DNA from: Rhodopseudomonas palustris
Lineage (GTDB): Bacteria > Pseudomonadota > Alphaproteobacteria > Rhizobiales > Xanthobacteraceae
DNA length: 64,000 nt
Assembly: GCF_003031265.1 (NCBI RefSeq)
Contig: NZ_CP019966.1
Location: 3,782,001-3,846,000, forward strand
Reading direction: 5' to 3'
Part shown: positions 53,856-63,467 of the stretch, one piece after another
Position numbering within the stretch: the first letter of the stretch is position 1
Layout: every line of letters starts with the position of its first letter
Translations under genes and position numbers: made by a program
Notes under the pieces: generated by a model
Told to the model about the DNA's origin: nothing
The model's input: only the letters and a program-made list of their open reading frames with translations
The model's database searches: none

Positions 53856-54184
53856 CGGCGCCTCTGCTGAAGCTCGATCTGCGCCCCGAACACTGGGCGA
53901 TGGTTCGCGATATCCTGGCGACGCAGATCCCGGACCGGGAAGTTCTCGCCTTCGGCTCGCGCGCTCGTGGACAGGCGAAGCCATATTCGGATCTCGATCT
54001 CGCCGTGCTCGGAGATGATCCGCTCGGCCTCCACAAGGTTGCCGAACTGAAGGAAGCGTTCGAGGAGTCGGACCTTCCATTCAAGGTCGACGTCGTTGAG
54101 TGGACACAGACCGATGCGCGGTTTCGCGAGGTGATCCGGCGCGATGCGGTGCGGGTGCAGTCCGCCGGCGCGTCTGCCCCCTGA
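53852..54184 (+). CDS. mntA: MNT nucleotidyltransferase antitoxin (MntA-like)
   Basis: 110 residues, minimal nucleotidyltransferase. The signature GSX10DXD is complete: G35-S36 (FGSRARG), D47 and D49 (YSDLDLAV). Such proteins neutralise HepT by adding AMP to its tyrosine. A third acidic residue, D79 or nearby in FKVDVVEW, completes the metal site. Overlaps the toxin gene by 4 bases. It ends 10 bases before the convergent CoA-transferase stop. Confidence 0.9.
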   Translation: MTAPLLKLDLRPEHWAMVRDILATQIPDREVLAFGSRARGQAKPYSDLDLAVLGDDPLGLHKVAELKEAFEESDLPFKVDVVEWTQTDARFREVIRRDAVRVQSAGASAP

Positions 54185-54194
54185 GCAGCGCGCC

Positions 54195-55388
54195 TCACCC
54201 CTCCCCCACCGCCTTCGCCTGGACCAGCGCGTCGATCTCGTCGGCGTGGTAGCCGGCCTCCAGCAGCACCTCGCGGGAATGTTCGCCGAGGCGCGGAGAT
54301 GGGCGGTGCAGGTTGGGCGGAGCTTCGGAGAAGCGCGTCGCCGGGCGGGCCTGGCGGAGCTTGCCTTCGCTGGGGTGATCAATCGCGGCGAACAGGCCGA
54401 CGGCTTTGAGGTGCTCCTGCTCGCCGATCTCGCTGATCTTGGCAAACGCCGTGTGCGGCACGTCGAGGCGCAGCAGCAATTCCTCCCACTCCGCGGTGGT
54501 GCGGGCCGGCGCGATCTCGGCCATCGCCGCATAGATCCGGTCGATGTTCTCCGCCCGCGCCACCGGATCGCGCACCTGGAGTTCGTCGATCAGTTCGGAG
54601 CGGCCGACCGCTTCGAAAAACGCGCACCAGTTGTCGCCGGAATACGGCAGCATCGTCATCCAGCCGTCCTTGGTACGCACCGGCTTGCGCTCCTTCATCC
54701 GCTTGTAGCCCGAGGGGCCGATCGGCGGATCGAACGCGTAGCCGCCGAGCATCTCGATGCTGTTGAAGCCGGCGATGGTCTCCAGCATCGGCACCTCGAC
54801 GAGCTGGCCCTTGCCGGTGCGCTCGCGGCTGAACAGCGCCGCCGACACCGCGCCAGCGAGCGCCTGGCCGCAGATCTTGTCGCCGACCAGGCTCGGTACG
54901 AATTGCGGCTCGTCGTCCGAGCCGATCGATGAGGCAAGACCCGAAGCCGCCTGGATGATCTCGTCGAACGCCGGCCGCGCCGCCCATGGGCCATCCTGGC
55001 CGAAGCCGGTCGCGGCGGCGTAGATCAGCCGCGGATTGAGCGCCGCACAGGCGTCATAGCCGAAGCCGAGCCGCGCCATCGCAGCGGGGCGGACGTTGGT
55101 GAGCAGCACGTCGGCGGTCGGGATCAGCCGCTGCAGCACCGCCTTGCCGTCAGGATGCTTCAGGTCCAGCGCAAGGCTGCGCTTGTTGCGGTTCACCGCC
55201 ATGAACTGGCCGCTCATGCCGCGGTTTCGAAACAGCCCGGTGTAGCGCCACATGTCGCCGTCGAGGGTTTCGATCTTGATGACGTCGGCGCCCCAGTCGC
55301 CGAGGATCTGCGCCGCATAAGGGCCGAACAGCACGCTGGTGAGATCGAGAATGCGGATGCCGGCGAGCGGCCCGGTCGGTACGGTCAT
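54195..55388 (-). CDS. CaiB/BaiF family (type III) CoA-transferase
   Basis: 397 residues from ATG at 55388; the in-frame ATG further up adds an Arg-rich leader with no RBS. PLAGIRILDLTSVLFGPYAAQILGDWGADVIKIE starts the fold, NRNKRSLALDLKHPDGK follows, and SLVGDKICGQALAG carries an aspartate where the catalytic one belongs. Paralogue of the gene at 26075 (both contain GPYA-Q-LGD and LIYA sequences). It precedes (minus strand) convergent mntA. The binding-protein gene upstream (55494, 105-base gap) may be in the same unit, suggesting uptake and CoA activation of one acid. Confidence 0.9.
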   Translation of the reverse strand: MTVPTGPLAGIRILDLTSVLFGPYAAQILGDWGADVIKIETLDGDMWRYTGLFRNRGMSGQFMAVNRNKRSLALDLKHPDGKAVLQRLIPTADVLLTNVRPAAMARLGFGYDACAALNPRLIYAAATGFGQDGPWAARPAFDEIIQAASGLASSIGSDDEPQFVPSLVGDKICGQALAGAVSAALFSRERTGKGQLVEVPMLETIAGFNSIEMLGGYAFDPPIGPSGYKRMKERKPVRTKDGWMTMLPYSGDNWCAFFEAVGRSELIDELQVRDPVARAENIDRIYAAMAEIAPARTTAEWEELLLRLDVPHTAFAKISEIGEQEHLKAVGLFAAIDHPSEGKLRQARPATRFSEAPPNLHRPSPRLGEHSREVLLEAGYHADEIDALVQAKAVGEG

Positions 55389-55493
55389 GGACTCAACGAT
55401 GCGGTTGAAGGAAATAACTCGACGTCGACAGCGCGACGCCATTCAGCAGGACGGGAGCGGCAAGCGCCCTCCCCCATCCTGGGTCTCGCGCAA

Positions 55494-56705
55494 CTACTCG
55501 CTCAGCACGTCGCCAAACAGCTCCCACGAGGTGCCGTTGAAGCGCGCCATCTGCAGTTGCCGGATCGGCGTACGCTGATCGGGCGACATCTGCAGCTTGA
55601 TGCCGGGCAGCAACATCGGCATCTCGACGCCGTTCAGCGCCTCCACCTGCTTCATCAGATTAGCCCGGGTGAGATCGTCGCCGGCACGGCGCAGCACCAG
55701 CTCCATCATCTGCGCAAAGGTGTAGCCGGAGACGTTGAAGATGTCGGCCGGATCGGCGCCGGGATTGTAGGCCTGCATCCAGCTGCGCCATTGCTGCATG
55801 CCGGGATCATTGGCCCAGCGCGGATCGCCCGGATCCTTCAGGTAAGCGCCAGTGACGATGCCGACCGCGTTCTCCAGCCCCGCCGGCTTCAGCACCGATC
55901 CGACTGAATTCGACACCGCCGGCAGAATGATCTGCGGCTTCCAGCCGAGCTCGGCGGCTTTCTTGATCACCTGCGCGGCGAATTTCGGCGTGCACTCGTT
56001 GAACAGCACGTCGGCGCCGGCGGCCTTGAACTTGACGATCTGGGAGTCGACGGTCGGGTCGGTGGTTTCGTACACCGCCTCCGAGACGATCTGGTTGACG
56101 TGCTCGCCGAGCCCTTCCTTGAAGCCGGCGAGATAATCGCGGCCGGCTTCCTCGGCCGGCGTGATCACCGCGATCTTGGCGTTCGGTTTGTTGGCGAGAA
56201 TCCACTTCGCGTAGATCCTGCCCTCGGTCTTGTAGGTCGGCTGCGAGCCTGTGCTCCACGGGAAATGCGCGGCGTCGTTCCAGCGGCTCGCGCCGCTGAA
56301 CGGCAGCAGCTGCGGGACCCTCTTGATGTTGAGATACTTCTGCACCGCGATGTTCGGCCCGGTGCCGAGGATCGAGAACATTGCCAGTACTTCGTCGCTT
56401 TCCACCAGGCGGCGAACCTGCTCCACCGTCTTCGACGGCGAGTAAGCATCGTCGAGGCTGAGCAGCTCGACCTTGCGGCCGTTGATGCCGCCCTTGTCGT
56501 TCACCATTTTGAAGTAAGCGGCCTCGGCCCGCCCGATCGTCGAATAGGCCGACGCCGGTCCCGAATACGGCATGGTCTGGCCGAGCTTGATCAGGCTGTC
56601 GCTGGCGCCGGGATCGTAGCTGCCGCCGGCGAACGCGGCGCCAGCGCTCAGTACTGCGAGCAGCGCAGCCGCGGCGGCGATCGGTGTGTGCCGAAACAAT
56701 TGCAT
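55494..56705 (-). CDS. ABC transporter substrate-binding protein, branched-chain amino acid/aromatic-acid type
   Basis: 403 residues from ATG at 56705 (AGGAGGAAGACCCCGC upstream). Signal peptide MQLFRHTPIAAAAALLAVLSAG, cleaved near 26 (AAFA/GG), so periplasmic. The Leu/Ile/Val-binding fold is clear: GQTMPYSGPASAYSTIGRAEAAYFKMVNDKGGINGRKVELLSLDD. R. palustris has many homologues that bind aromatic or fatty acids, so the ligand need not be an amino acid. No permease or ATPase genes adjacent, so it must use a transporter encoded elsewhere. Confidence 0.9.
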   Translation of the reverse strand: MQLFRHTPIAAAAALLAVLSAGAAFAGGSYDPGASDSLIKLGQTMPYSGPASAYSTIGRAEAAYFKMVNDKGGINGRKVELLSLDDAYSPSKTVEQVRRLVESDEVLAMFSILGTGPNIAVQKYLNIKRVPQLLPFSGASRWNDAAHFPWSTGSQPTYKTEGRIYAKWILANKPNAKIAVITPAEEAGRDYLAGFKEGLGEHVNQIVSEAVYETTDPTVDSQIVKFKAAGADVLFNECTPKFAAQVIKKAAELGWKPQIILPAVSNSVGSVLKPAGLENAVGIVTGAYLKDPGDPRWANDPGMQQWRSWMQAYNPGADPADIFNVSGYTFAQMMELVLRRAGDDLTRANLMKQVEALNGVEMPMLLPGIKLQMSPDQRTPIRQLQMARFNGTSWELFGDVLSE

Positions 56706-56909
56706 GCGGGGTCTTCCTCCTTGGTCCGGCCGCATCGTCTTGTCGCGATGCTGTCCGGTCTTCGCTCCCTCGCGGCGTTGCGACCGCGTTCGCGCTGCGT
56801 GTTGCAGGCGCCTGTTATGGGTGAGCGCACGGCTCACCGGTTGATGAAAAACATACATCCTTCGCCCGCGCTGAGGCGTGCGATCCCGTACGCATCTGCA
56901 TGCGAATTT

Positions 56910-56930
56910 CGCAGGCTCGGAAAGCCTGCG
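56910..56930 (-). terminator. Hairpin downstream of rsmJ
   Basis: CGCAGGCT (56910-56917) and AGCCTGCG (56923-56930), perfect 8-base stem, 5-base loop, 13 bases after the rsmJ stop on the minus strand. It is followed by AAATTCGC, without a clear U-run. Confidence 0.4.
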
Positions 56931-56942
56931 GGCACTCGCCGG

Positions 56943-57557
56943 TCAGGGAGCGCGCGGCCGCACGTAGACGTCGTAGCGGACGGTCTTGCCGGCGATCTGA
57001 TGCGAGGGCTTGCGCGCGGCCGGCGGCGCTGCGGCGCGAAGCGGCCATTTCAGCACCACGCGGCCGCAGTCGGCCGACAGCGCTGCAGCCAACAGCTCGC
57101 CGACGTCCGGATCGGCGCCGACCAGATCGCGCAGCAGCCGCATCTCCTGCTTCACCAGCGCGGTCTTGGTTCGCGGCGGATGCATCGGATCGATGGTGAC
57201 GACGTCGGCCTGCAGCGTCGGCAGCAGCACCCGGGCATCACCGTGCAGCAGCGTCATCCGGCCGATGATCGCTGCGAGTTCGTCGCTCTCGCTGCGTGCG
57301 GCTTCGAGCGCTTCGGCCAGCAGCGCGTGCACCTCCGGCACCCGCTCGATCAGCGTCACCGTCGCGCCCATCGAGGCGAGGAGGAAGGCGTCGCGGCCGA
57401 GGCCGGCGGTGGCGTCGATCACATGCAGCGGACGGGTCGGCGAGACGCCGGTGGCCTTGAGCAGCGCGTGGCTGCGCCCCGCCTGGGTGCGAAACCGATA
57501 GCCGACCGCGCCGCCGACGAAGTCGACGGCAGGCGCGGTCCGGGCCGGTTCGGCCAT
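56943..57557 (-). CDS. rsmJ: 16S rRNA (guanine-1516-N2) methyltransferase
   Basis: 204 residues, RsmJ length minus the N-terminal extension of E. coli. S-adenosylmethionine-binding HVIDATAGLGRDAFLLASMG (44-63), LIERVPEVHALL, and the catalytic-type DPMHPP, then KWPLRA near the end, are the family hallmarks. Methylates the small-subunit rRNA. It begins 6 bases after the degP stop and is likely co-transcribed with it. Confidence 0.85.
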   Translation of the reverse strand: MAEPARTAPAVDFVGGAVGYRFRTQAGRSHALLKATGVSPTRPLHVIDATAGLGRDAFLLASMGATVTLIERVPEVHALLAEALEAARSESDELAAIIGRMTLLHGDARVLLPTLQADVVTIDPMHPPRTKTALVKQEMRLLRDLVGADPDVGELLAAALSADCGRVVLKWPLRAAAPPAARKPSHQIAGKTVRYDVYVRPRAP

Positions 57558-57563
57558 TGCGCC

Positions 57564-59072
57564 TTATTGCAGGCTGAGCGCGACGAAGCGCAGCTCGCCG
57601 GAGCCGTTGGCGACCAGCAGCAGCACGGACTTCTTGCCGTCCTTCTTGAGCTGGTCGACCCGTTTCTTGATGTCGGCGGCGTTGCCGACCGACTCCTGGG
57701 CCACTTCGACGATGACGTCACCGGCCGACAACCGCTTCTCGGCAGCATCAGAGCCATCGTCGACGCCCGTCACCAGCACGCCCTTGACGCTGTCCTTGAT
57801 CTTGTAGCGACCGCGCAGATCCTTCGACAGCGCGGCGAGATCGAGGCCCAGCACCTTCTGGGTCACCGGCTTTTCCGGTTCGGGCTGCGACTTCGCCGAA
57901 GCCGGCTGCGGCTTGGCATCGTCGTCGAGCCGGCCGAGCGTGACCTGCTTGGTCTCTTCCTTACCCTTGCGGATCAGGACGACATCGACGGTCTTGCCGA
58001 CCGCGGTGTCGGCGACGATGCGCGACAGGTCCTTCGGCTCCTTGATGTCCTTGCCGTCGAACTTCACCACCACGTCGCCCGGTTCGATACCGGCCGGCTT
58101 GGCCGGGCCCTTGTCGTCGACGCCGGCGACCAGCGCGCCGCGCGCCGGCTTGATGCTCAGGCTCTCGGCGATCTCGTCGGTGACCTGCTGAATGCGGACG
58201 CCGAGCCAGCCGCGGCGCAATTCGCCGAACTGACGGAGCTGATCGACCACCGGCACCACGGTCTTCGACGGCACGGCAAAGCCGATGCCGATCGAGCCGC
58301 CCGAGGGCGAGATGATCAGCGTGTTCACGCCGATCACTTCGCCGGCGAGGTTGAACAGCGGACCGCCGGAGTTGCCGCGATTGATCGCAGCGTCGGTCTG
58401 GATGTAGCTGTCATACGGGCCGGAGTTGATGTCGCGGTTGCGCGCCGAGACGATGCCGGCGGTCACGGTGCCGCCGAGCGAGAACGGATTGCCGATCGCG
58501 ATCACCCATTCGCCCAGCCGCAGCTTGTCGCTGTCGCCGAACTTCACCGCGGTCAGCGTCTTGCCCGCCGGCGGCTTGAACTTCAGCACCGCAAGGTCGG
58601 TCTTCTTGTCGACGCCGACCAGCTCCGCCTTGATCTTGGTGCCGTCGTTGAGGATCACGTTGATCTCGTCGGAATCGGCGATGACGTGATTGTTGGTGAC
58701 CACCACGCCGGCCGGATCGATGATGAAGCCGGAGCCGAGCGAATTGGTCTTGCGCGGGCCGCCGCCCTTTTCGCCGCGGCGGTTCTTGAAGAAGTCCTCG
58801 AAGAACTCCTCGAACGGCGAGCCCGGCGGCAATTGCGGCGCAGCGCCGCCCTTGCTCTCGCCCGAGCCGCCCTTGGCATCGACCGTCTGGGTGGTGGAGA
58901 TGTTGACCACCGCATCGATCACCTTCTCGGCGACATCGGCGATCCCTTCGGGGCCGCGGGCGGAGGCTGGCGCCGGGCCGGCGATCACCGCCGCGCCGAG
59001 GCACAGCGCGGCGAACAGCGGCCTGATCCGCAAGGGCCTGATCCGGGAACTAAAGGCGATCGCAGCGGGCAT
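57564..59072 (-). CDS. degP: Periplasmic serine endoprotease, DegP/DegQ (Do) family
   Basis: 502 residues from ATG at 59072 (CAGGAGATGATTCGACC just upstream fixes it; an upstream ATG is rejected). An N-terminal signal (about 15-38) exports it. Catalytic triad: H129 (TNNHVIAD), D159 (KKTDLAVLK), S235 (GNSGGPLF). Two PDZ domains follow (about 290-390: RRGWLGVRIQQVTDEIAES; about 400-500: KGVLVTGVDDGSDAAEKRLSAGDVI). A Phe-rich linker FEEFFEDFFKNRRG (87-100) is the usual LA loop. Degrades or refolds misfolded periplasmic proteins. Follows the hflKC/DUF2065 block, as in related genomes. Confidence 0.94.
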   Translation of the reverse strand: MPAAIAFSSRIRPLRIRPLFAALCLGAAVIAGPAPASARGPEGIADVAEKVIDAVVNISTTQTVDAKGGSGESKGGAAPQLPPGSPFEEFFEDFFKNRRGEKGGGPRKTNSLGSGFIIDPAGVVVTNNHVIADSDEINVILNDGTKIKAELVGVDKKTDLAVLKFKPPAGKTLTAVKFGDSDKLRLGEWVIAIGNPFSLGGTVTAGIVSARNRDINSGPYDSYIQTDAAINRGNSGGPLFNLAGEVIGVNTLIISPSGGSIGIGFAVPSKTVVPVVDQLRQFGELRRGWLGVRIQQVTDEIAESLSIKPARGALVAGVDDKGPAKPAGIEPGDVVVKFDGKDIKEPKDLSRIVADTAVGKTVDVVLIRKGKEETKQVTLGRLDDDAKPQPASAKSQPEPEKPVTQKVLGLDLAALSKDLRGRYKIKDSVKGVLVTGVDDGSDAAEKRLSAGDVIVEVAQESVGNAADIKKRVDQLKKDGKKSVLLLVANGSGELRFVALSLQ

Positions 59073-59286
59073 GGTCGAATCATCTCCTGGCGTGCGCAAA
59101 AGAGAGCGCAGTCGCGTGAACACTGCGCCCGATCCTGGGACCGGCGCAAGCATCGGTGGTGAACGAAGCTACCCTATCCGCGCCACTGATTGCGGCGAAA
59201 ACCAGCGTCAAACCCGATGTCGTGGTTGAAAACGTCGTGACAGCATTCCGGCACCGTCACCGGCGCAGCAATGCCGGGCGCGCGCT

Positions 59287-59487
59287 TTAGTGCCGGACCA
59301 GCCAGATCAGCAGCAGGCCGCCGACCGCGGAGCCGATGCCGACCGCACGCAGCACATTGTCCGGAGTTTCCAGTGCGCTCTTCATCGCCCGCCGCATCCA
59401 ATTAGGGCTGGCCGCGAAGATCAGGCCTTCCAGAACGAACAGCAATCCCACGCCGATGAGGAGGTCGGCGAACGCGAAAGACCTCAT
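59287..59487 (-). CDS. DUF2065 small membrane protein
   Basis: 66 residues with two predicted membrane spans (about 6-26 and 47-64). The sequence GVGLLFVLEGLIFAASPNWMRRAMKSALETPDNVLRAVGI is characteristic of DUF2065, a family whose genes sit beside hflC/hflK. Function unknown; the context suggests a role with the HflKC membrane complex. It is separated from hflC by a 241-base gap containing a terminator, so it has its own promoter. Confidence 0.85.
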   Translation of the reverse strand: MRSFAFADLLIGVGLLFVLEGLIFAASPNWMRRAMKSALETPDNVLRAVGIGSAVGGLLLIWLVRH

Positions 59488-59683
59488 GCGACAGCTTCCT
59501 CCTGGCCGGCGCGCGGCCCTTGTTGTCCCAGCGCAGCTCAGCGCGCGCCGCTGTTGATCGGCCTGTTCTAGAGCAATTCCGCGTCCGATTGAAATCCAAC
59601 TGCGGCTCTACAGGGTTGTTTTGTCGCGCCTTCTGACCGGAGCCTTAACCGGCCATAGCAGGCGAAGGGTAAGGCCAAAAGCA

Positions 59684-59709
59684 AACGGGCCGCTGGTGGG
59701 CGGCCCGTT
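59684..59709 (-). terminator. Rho-independent terminator of hflKC
   Basis: On the minus strand AACGGGCCGC and GCGGCCCGTT form a perfect 10-base stem (59709-59700 / 59693-59684) with loop CCACCA, followed by TGCTTTTGG. It begins 20 bases after the hflC stop. Best intrinsic terminator in the window. Confidence 0.8.
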
Positions 59710-59728
59710 GCAATATCGTGGTTCCGGT

Positions 59729-60664
59729 TTAGCGCGGTGCGGCAGGTGCCGCCGGAGCTGCAGCCGCGGCCGGCGCAGCGCCGTTCGTGGCCGCCCGCCC
59801 GTCCGGGCTGCCGAAGAACCGGAAGAAGTCCGAGTCAGGCCGCAGCAGGAAGCGGGTGTCGTTGCTCTTCAGCGACTGCTCGTAAGCGGTCATCGACCGG
59901 TAGAACGCGAAGAACTCAGGGTCCTTCGAGTACGCCGTCGCGAACAGCCGGTTACGCTCGGCGTCGCCCGAACCGCGGATCTGCTCGGCCTCGGAATTGG
60001 CCTCGGCGATGATCACGGTGGCTTCGCGGTCGGCCTTGGAGCGGATCTCCTGCGCCTTCTGGCCGCCCTGCGCGCGGAACTCGGCAGCTTCACGCTGACG
60101 CTCGGTCTGCATCCGCTGATACACCGCCTGGCTGTTCTGGTCGGGCAGATCGGCGCGGCGGATCCGGACGTCGACCACCGAGATGCCGTAGCCTTCTGCT
60201 TCCTTGTCGAGCTGGGCACGGATGCGGCCCATCAGAGCCTCACGCTCGTCGCGCACCACCTGGATGAAGGTGACCTCGCCGAGCACGCGGCGCAGCGACG
60301 CGTTGAGCAGCGTAGTGAGCTGCACGTTGGCGGCCGGGATCGAGCCGACGCTCTGATAGAAGCGCAGCGCGTTCTTGATCCGGTAGCGCGCGAACGCATC
60401 CACCACGAGCCGCTTCTGGTCGGCGGCGATCACTTCCTGGGACGGGTTCTCGAGGTCGAGAATCCGCTTGTCGATGCTGATCACCGTATCGATGAACGGC
60501 GCCTTGAAATGCAGACCCGGCTCGGTGACGACCCGCACCGGCTCGCCGAGGCGGACCAGCAGCACCTGCTCGGTCTGATTGACGGTGAACAGCGACGACC
60601 AGCCGACGATGACAGCGACCAGCGCCACGATCAGCGCGACGACTCCTGCGACTCCGGCCTTCAT
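59729..60664 (-). CDS. hflC: HflC, FtsH-modulating SPFH membrane protein
   Basis: 311 residues. An N-terminal span (about 5-25), then the SPFH/Band7 domain (SLFTVNQTEQVLLVRLGEPVRVV, about 25-200), with helical extension. A C-terminal Ala/Pro-rich tail (APAAAAAPAAPAAP) is typical of alphaproteobacterial HflC. Forms the HflK-HflC cage around the FtsH protease. Start overlaps hflK by 4 bases (60661-60664). Confidence 0.95.
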   Translation of the reverse strand: MKAGVAGVVALIVALVAVIVGWSSLFTVNQTEQVLLVRLGEPVRVVTEPGLHFKAPFIDTVISIDKRILDLENPSQEVIAADQKRLVVDAFARYRIKNALRFYQSVGSIPAANVQLTTLLNASLRRVLGEVTFIQVVRDEREALMGRIRAQLDKEAEGYGISVVDVRIRRADLPDQNSQAVYQRMQTERQREAAEFRAQGGQKAQEIRSKADREATVIIAEANSEAEQIRGSGDAERNRLFATAYSKDPEFFAFYRSMTAYEQSLKSNDTRFLLRPDSDFFRFFGSPDGRAATNGAAPAAAAAPAAPAAPR

Positions 60665-61815
60665 CGGTTGCCTCCGCCCATCGGCTGCTGGTTCTGCTGC
60701 ACGGTTGCCGGCGGCGACGAGCGCCGGGTCAGTTCGTTCAGCGGCAGATAGGGCACGATGCCTTGCGCATTGCCGGCGCCCGGATCGTAGACCAGCTTGT
60801 CGGCGGAGCCGAGCACGCGCTCCATGGTTTCAAGATAGATACGTTCGCGGGTCACCGCAGGGGCCTTCTTGTATTCCTCGTACACGTCCAGGAAGCGCGC
60901 GCTCTGGCCCTTGGCCTCGGCGACCGCCTGGCCCTTGTAGCCTTCGGCGTTCTGGATGATCTGCGAAGCGCGGCCCTTGGCGTCGGGGATGACGCGGTTG
61001 GCGTAGGTCTGCGCTTCGTTCTGCATGCGCTCCTGGTCGGCGCGCGCGGCCTGCACGTCGCGGAAGGCATCGATCACCTGCTGCGGCGGGTCGACCTTCT
61101 GCAGCTGCACCTGCTGCACCAGCACGCCGGCGCCGTAGCTGTCGAGCGTCCGCTGCATCAGTTCCTGCACGGCGTTTTCGATGGTGGAGCGGGCGCCGGT
61201 CAGGATCGGCTGAATGTCGGAGCGGCCGATCACTTCGCGCATCGCGCTCTCGGCCACCGCCTTCACCGTGCCCTGCGGGCTCTGGATGTTGAACAGGTAG
61301 TCGCCGACGCCGTCGGGCTTGATCCGCCACAGCACGGTGAAGTCGACGTCGACGATGTTCTCGTCGCCGGTCAGCATCAGGCTCTCTTCCGGCACGTCGT
61401 GCATGGTCGCACCGCGGCGGGCCGGATCGTTCATCAGCGTCATGCCGATGCTGATCGTGTTGACGCGCAGCGCCTTCGGCAGCAGCACGGTCTCGATCGG
61501 ATACGGCAGGTGATAGTTCAGACCCGGCTGCACGGTGCGGACGTGCTTGCCGAAGCGGAGCACCACGCCGAGCTCTTCCGACTGAACGCGGAAGAAGCCG
61601 GACAGGCCCCAGATCGCCAGCGCGCCGAGCAGCACGATCGCGATACCGAGCCCGCTGAAATGGCCGCCGGGAAGGATCTGTTGCAGCCGGTCCTGACCAC
61701 GACGGAGCAGGTCTTCAAGATCAGGCGGCCGCGGTCCCGATGATTGTGGCCCCGAGCCCCACGGACCCTTGGGGCCCGAACCCCACGGGCCTCCGCCTTG
61801 ATTCTTCCACGGCAT
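60661..61815 (-). CDS. hflK: HflK, FtsH-modulating SPFH membrane protein
   Basis: 384 residues. The N-terminal Gly/Pro/Trp-rich cytoplasmic stretch (GGGPWGSGPKGPWGSG) is characteristic, followed by a membrane span about 56-76 and the SPFH domain (RVQSEELGVVLRFGKHV...LNYHLPYPIE). It partners HflC in the complex that regulates FtsH. The gene follows folA on the same strand after 144 bases. Confidence 0.95.
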   Translation of the reverse strand: MPWKNQGGGPWGSGPKGPWGSGPQSSGPRPPDLEDLLRRGQDRLQQILPGGHFSGLGIAIVLLGALAIWGLSGFFRVQSEELGVVLRFGKHVRTVQPGLNYHLPYPIETVLLPKALRVNTISIGMTLMNDPARRGATMHDVPEESLMLTGDENIVDVDFTVLWRIKPDGVGDYLFNIQSPQGTVKAVAESAMREVIGRSDIQPILTGARSTIENAVQELMQRTLDSYGAGVLVQQVQLQKVDPPQQVIDAFRDVQAARADQERMQNEAQTYANRVIPDAKGRASQIIQNAEGYKGQAVAEAKGQSARFLDVYEEYKKAPAVTRERIYLETMERVLGSADKLVYDPGAGNAQGIVPYLPLNELTRRSSPPATVQQNQQPMGGGNR

Positions 61816-61959
61816 TCAAACATCTCCTTCGCAGCCGAACGGCCGCAGTCTGCCCGGCTTTATAGGGGACCGTCCCCCCGGGCACAACGCGCGTCATTCC
61901 GCGTTGCGAGCTAAGCCTTGACGAAGGTTTGTCAATTGCAAACGGTGCCGCGCCCCCGC

Positions 61960-62502
61960 TCAGCACGTGGTTTCGCGTCGATACGTCACATAGGAAAAAT
62001 CAGCGCTGTCGTGCGGCCCGGCCGTATGACGTTCGCGTGCCACTTCACGCCATTGTTCCGGACTGATCGGCGGAAACGAGGTATCACCGGCGGGCTCCGC
62101 ATGCACTTCGGTGAGTTCGATCCGCACAGCGCGTGGCAGCCACTGCGTGTAGATCTCCGCCCCGCCGATCACCGCAATCTCGGTGGCAAAACGCCGCAGC
62201 GCATCGCCGCGCGCGACCTCTTCGGCCGCCGTAAATGACGGCGCCACCACCACGCCCGGGGCTGTGAATGCGGCGTCCCGCGTCACCACGATGTTGGTGC
62301 GCCCAGGCAACGGCCGGCCGATCGACTGATAGGTCTTGCGGCCCATAATCACCGGCTTGTTCAGCGTGAGCTGTTTGAACCGCTGCAGATCCGACTTCAG
62401 CCGCCACGGGATCGCGTTGCCCTGCCCGATCACGCCATTGTCAGCGACGGCAACGACCAGAACGATCGACAGGCCTGCCACCTCCGCGGCGTTACTACTC
62501 AC
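61960..62502 (-). CDS. folA: Dihydrofolate reductase
   Basis: 180 residues. NADPH-dependent reduction of dihydrofolate; it regenerates tetrahydrofolate used by ThyA. Features: the Met20-loop region [14 protein letters not shown], the folate-binding acid D38 (equivalent to Asp27 of E. coli), [15 protein letters not shown] (54-68), and [16 protein letters not shown]. The start overlaps thyA by 4 bases (62499-62502), which couples their translation. Confidence 0.95.
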   Translation of the reverse strand: MSSNAAEVAGLSIVLVVAVADNGVIGQGNAIPWRLKSDLQRFKQLTLNKPVIMGRKTYQSIGRPLPGRTNIVVTRDAAFTAPGVVVAPSFTAAEEVARGDALRRFATEIAVIGGAEIYTQWLPRAVRIELTEVHAEPAGDTSFPPISPEQWREVARERHTAGPHDSADFSYVTYRRETTC

Positions 62503-63293
62503 ACCGCCACCTCGGCCTTGATGTGCGGGTGCGGATCATAGCCGGTCAGGGTGAAATCCTCGTAGCGGAAGCCGAAGATGTCCTTCACCGCCGGATTGAT
62601 CGTCATCCCCGGCAGCGCGCGCGGCGCGCGGGTCAGTTGCAGCCGCGCCTGCTCCAGGTGATTGGAATACAGATGCGCATCGCCGAGGGTGTGAACGAAA
62701 TCACCCGGCTTCAAACCGGTGACTTGCGCCACCATCATGGTCAGCAGCGCGTAGGACGCGATGTTGAACGGCACGCCGAGAAACACATCGGCGGAGCGCT
62801 GATACAGCTGGCACGACAGCTTGCCGTTCGCGACGTAGAACTGGAATAGGCAGTGGCACGGCGGCAGCGCCATCTTCTCGACGTCGGCCGGATTCCACGC
62901 CGTGACCATCAGCCGCCGTGAATCCGGATTACGCTTGATCATCTCGACGACGTTGGCGATCTGGTCGATCGAGCCGCCGTCGGCGGTCGGCCAGGAGCGC
63001 CATTGCGCGCCGTATACCGGGCCGAGATCGCCATTGGCGTCCGCCCACTCGTCCCAGATCGTGACGCCGTGATCGTGCAAATATTTGATGTTGGTGTCGC
63101 CCTTCAGGAACCACAGCAGTTCGTGGACGATCGCCTTCAGCGGCAGCCGCTTGGTGGTCACCATCGGGAAGCCGGCCGCCAGATCGAACCGCATCTGATG
63201 CCCGAACACCGACAGCGTGCCGGTGCCGGTGCGGTCGTGCTTCTCCGCCCCGTCGCTCAAGATGCGTTCGAGCAGGTCCTGATATTGGATCAT
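62499..63293 (-). CDS. thyA: Thymidylate synthase
   Basis: 264 residues, exactly E. coli length. Makes dTMP from dUMP and methylene-tetrahydrofolate. Nucleophile C146 ([13 protein letters not shown]), R21 in DRTGTGT, and [21 protein letters not shown] plus the C-terminal HIKAEVAV are conserved. The second codon run [15 protein letters not shown] fixes the start. First gene of the thyA-folA-hflK-hflC block on the minus strand. Confidence 0.97.
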   Translation of the reverse strand: MIQYQDLLERILSDGAEKHDRTGTGTLSVFGHQMRFDLAAGFPMVTTKRLPLKAIVHELLWFLKGDTNIKYLHDHGVTIWDEWADANGDLGPVYGAQWRSWPTADGGSIDQIANVVEMIKRNPDSRRLMVTAWNPADVEKMALPPCHCLFQFYVANGKLSCQLYQRSADVFLGVPFNIASYALLTMMVAQVTGLKPGDFVHTLGDAHLYSNHLEQARLQLTRAPRALPGMTINPAVKDIFGFRYEDFTLTGYDPHPHIKAEVAV

Positions 63294-63467
63294 CGGCGAT
63301 GTGGCTCGAAAATGCCGCGGACGCGGCGGTTCAGGCCTGCGGGCGCGTGGGCTTTAAGGAGAATCCGGACAGGCTGCGAAAATGGCCCGGGACGATGGCC
63401 ACGGCAAGGCCGCTGCGCCGCCCTTCCACACGCAGGCCTGTGATCGGCCTCCGCCCGGAGGTTGCAG

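Noticed and set aside
56100..59162. 1020-codon open frame on the plus strand
   Set aside because: It is antisense to the binding-protein, rsmJ and degP genes, with Arg/His-rich composition and no domain.
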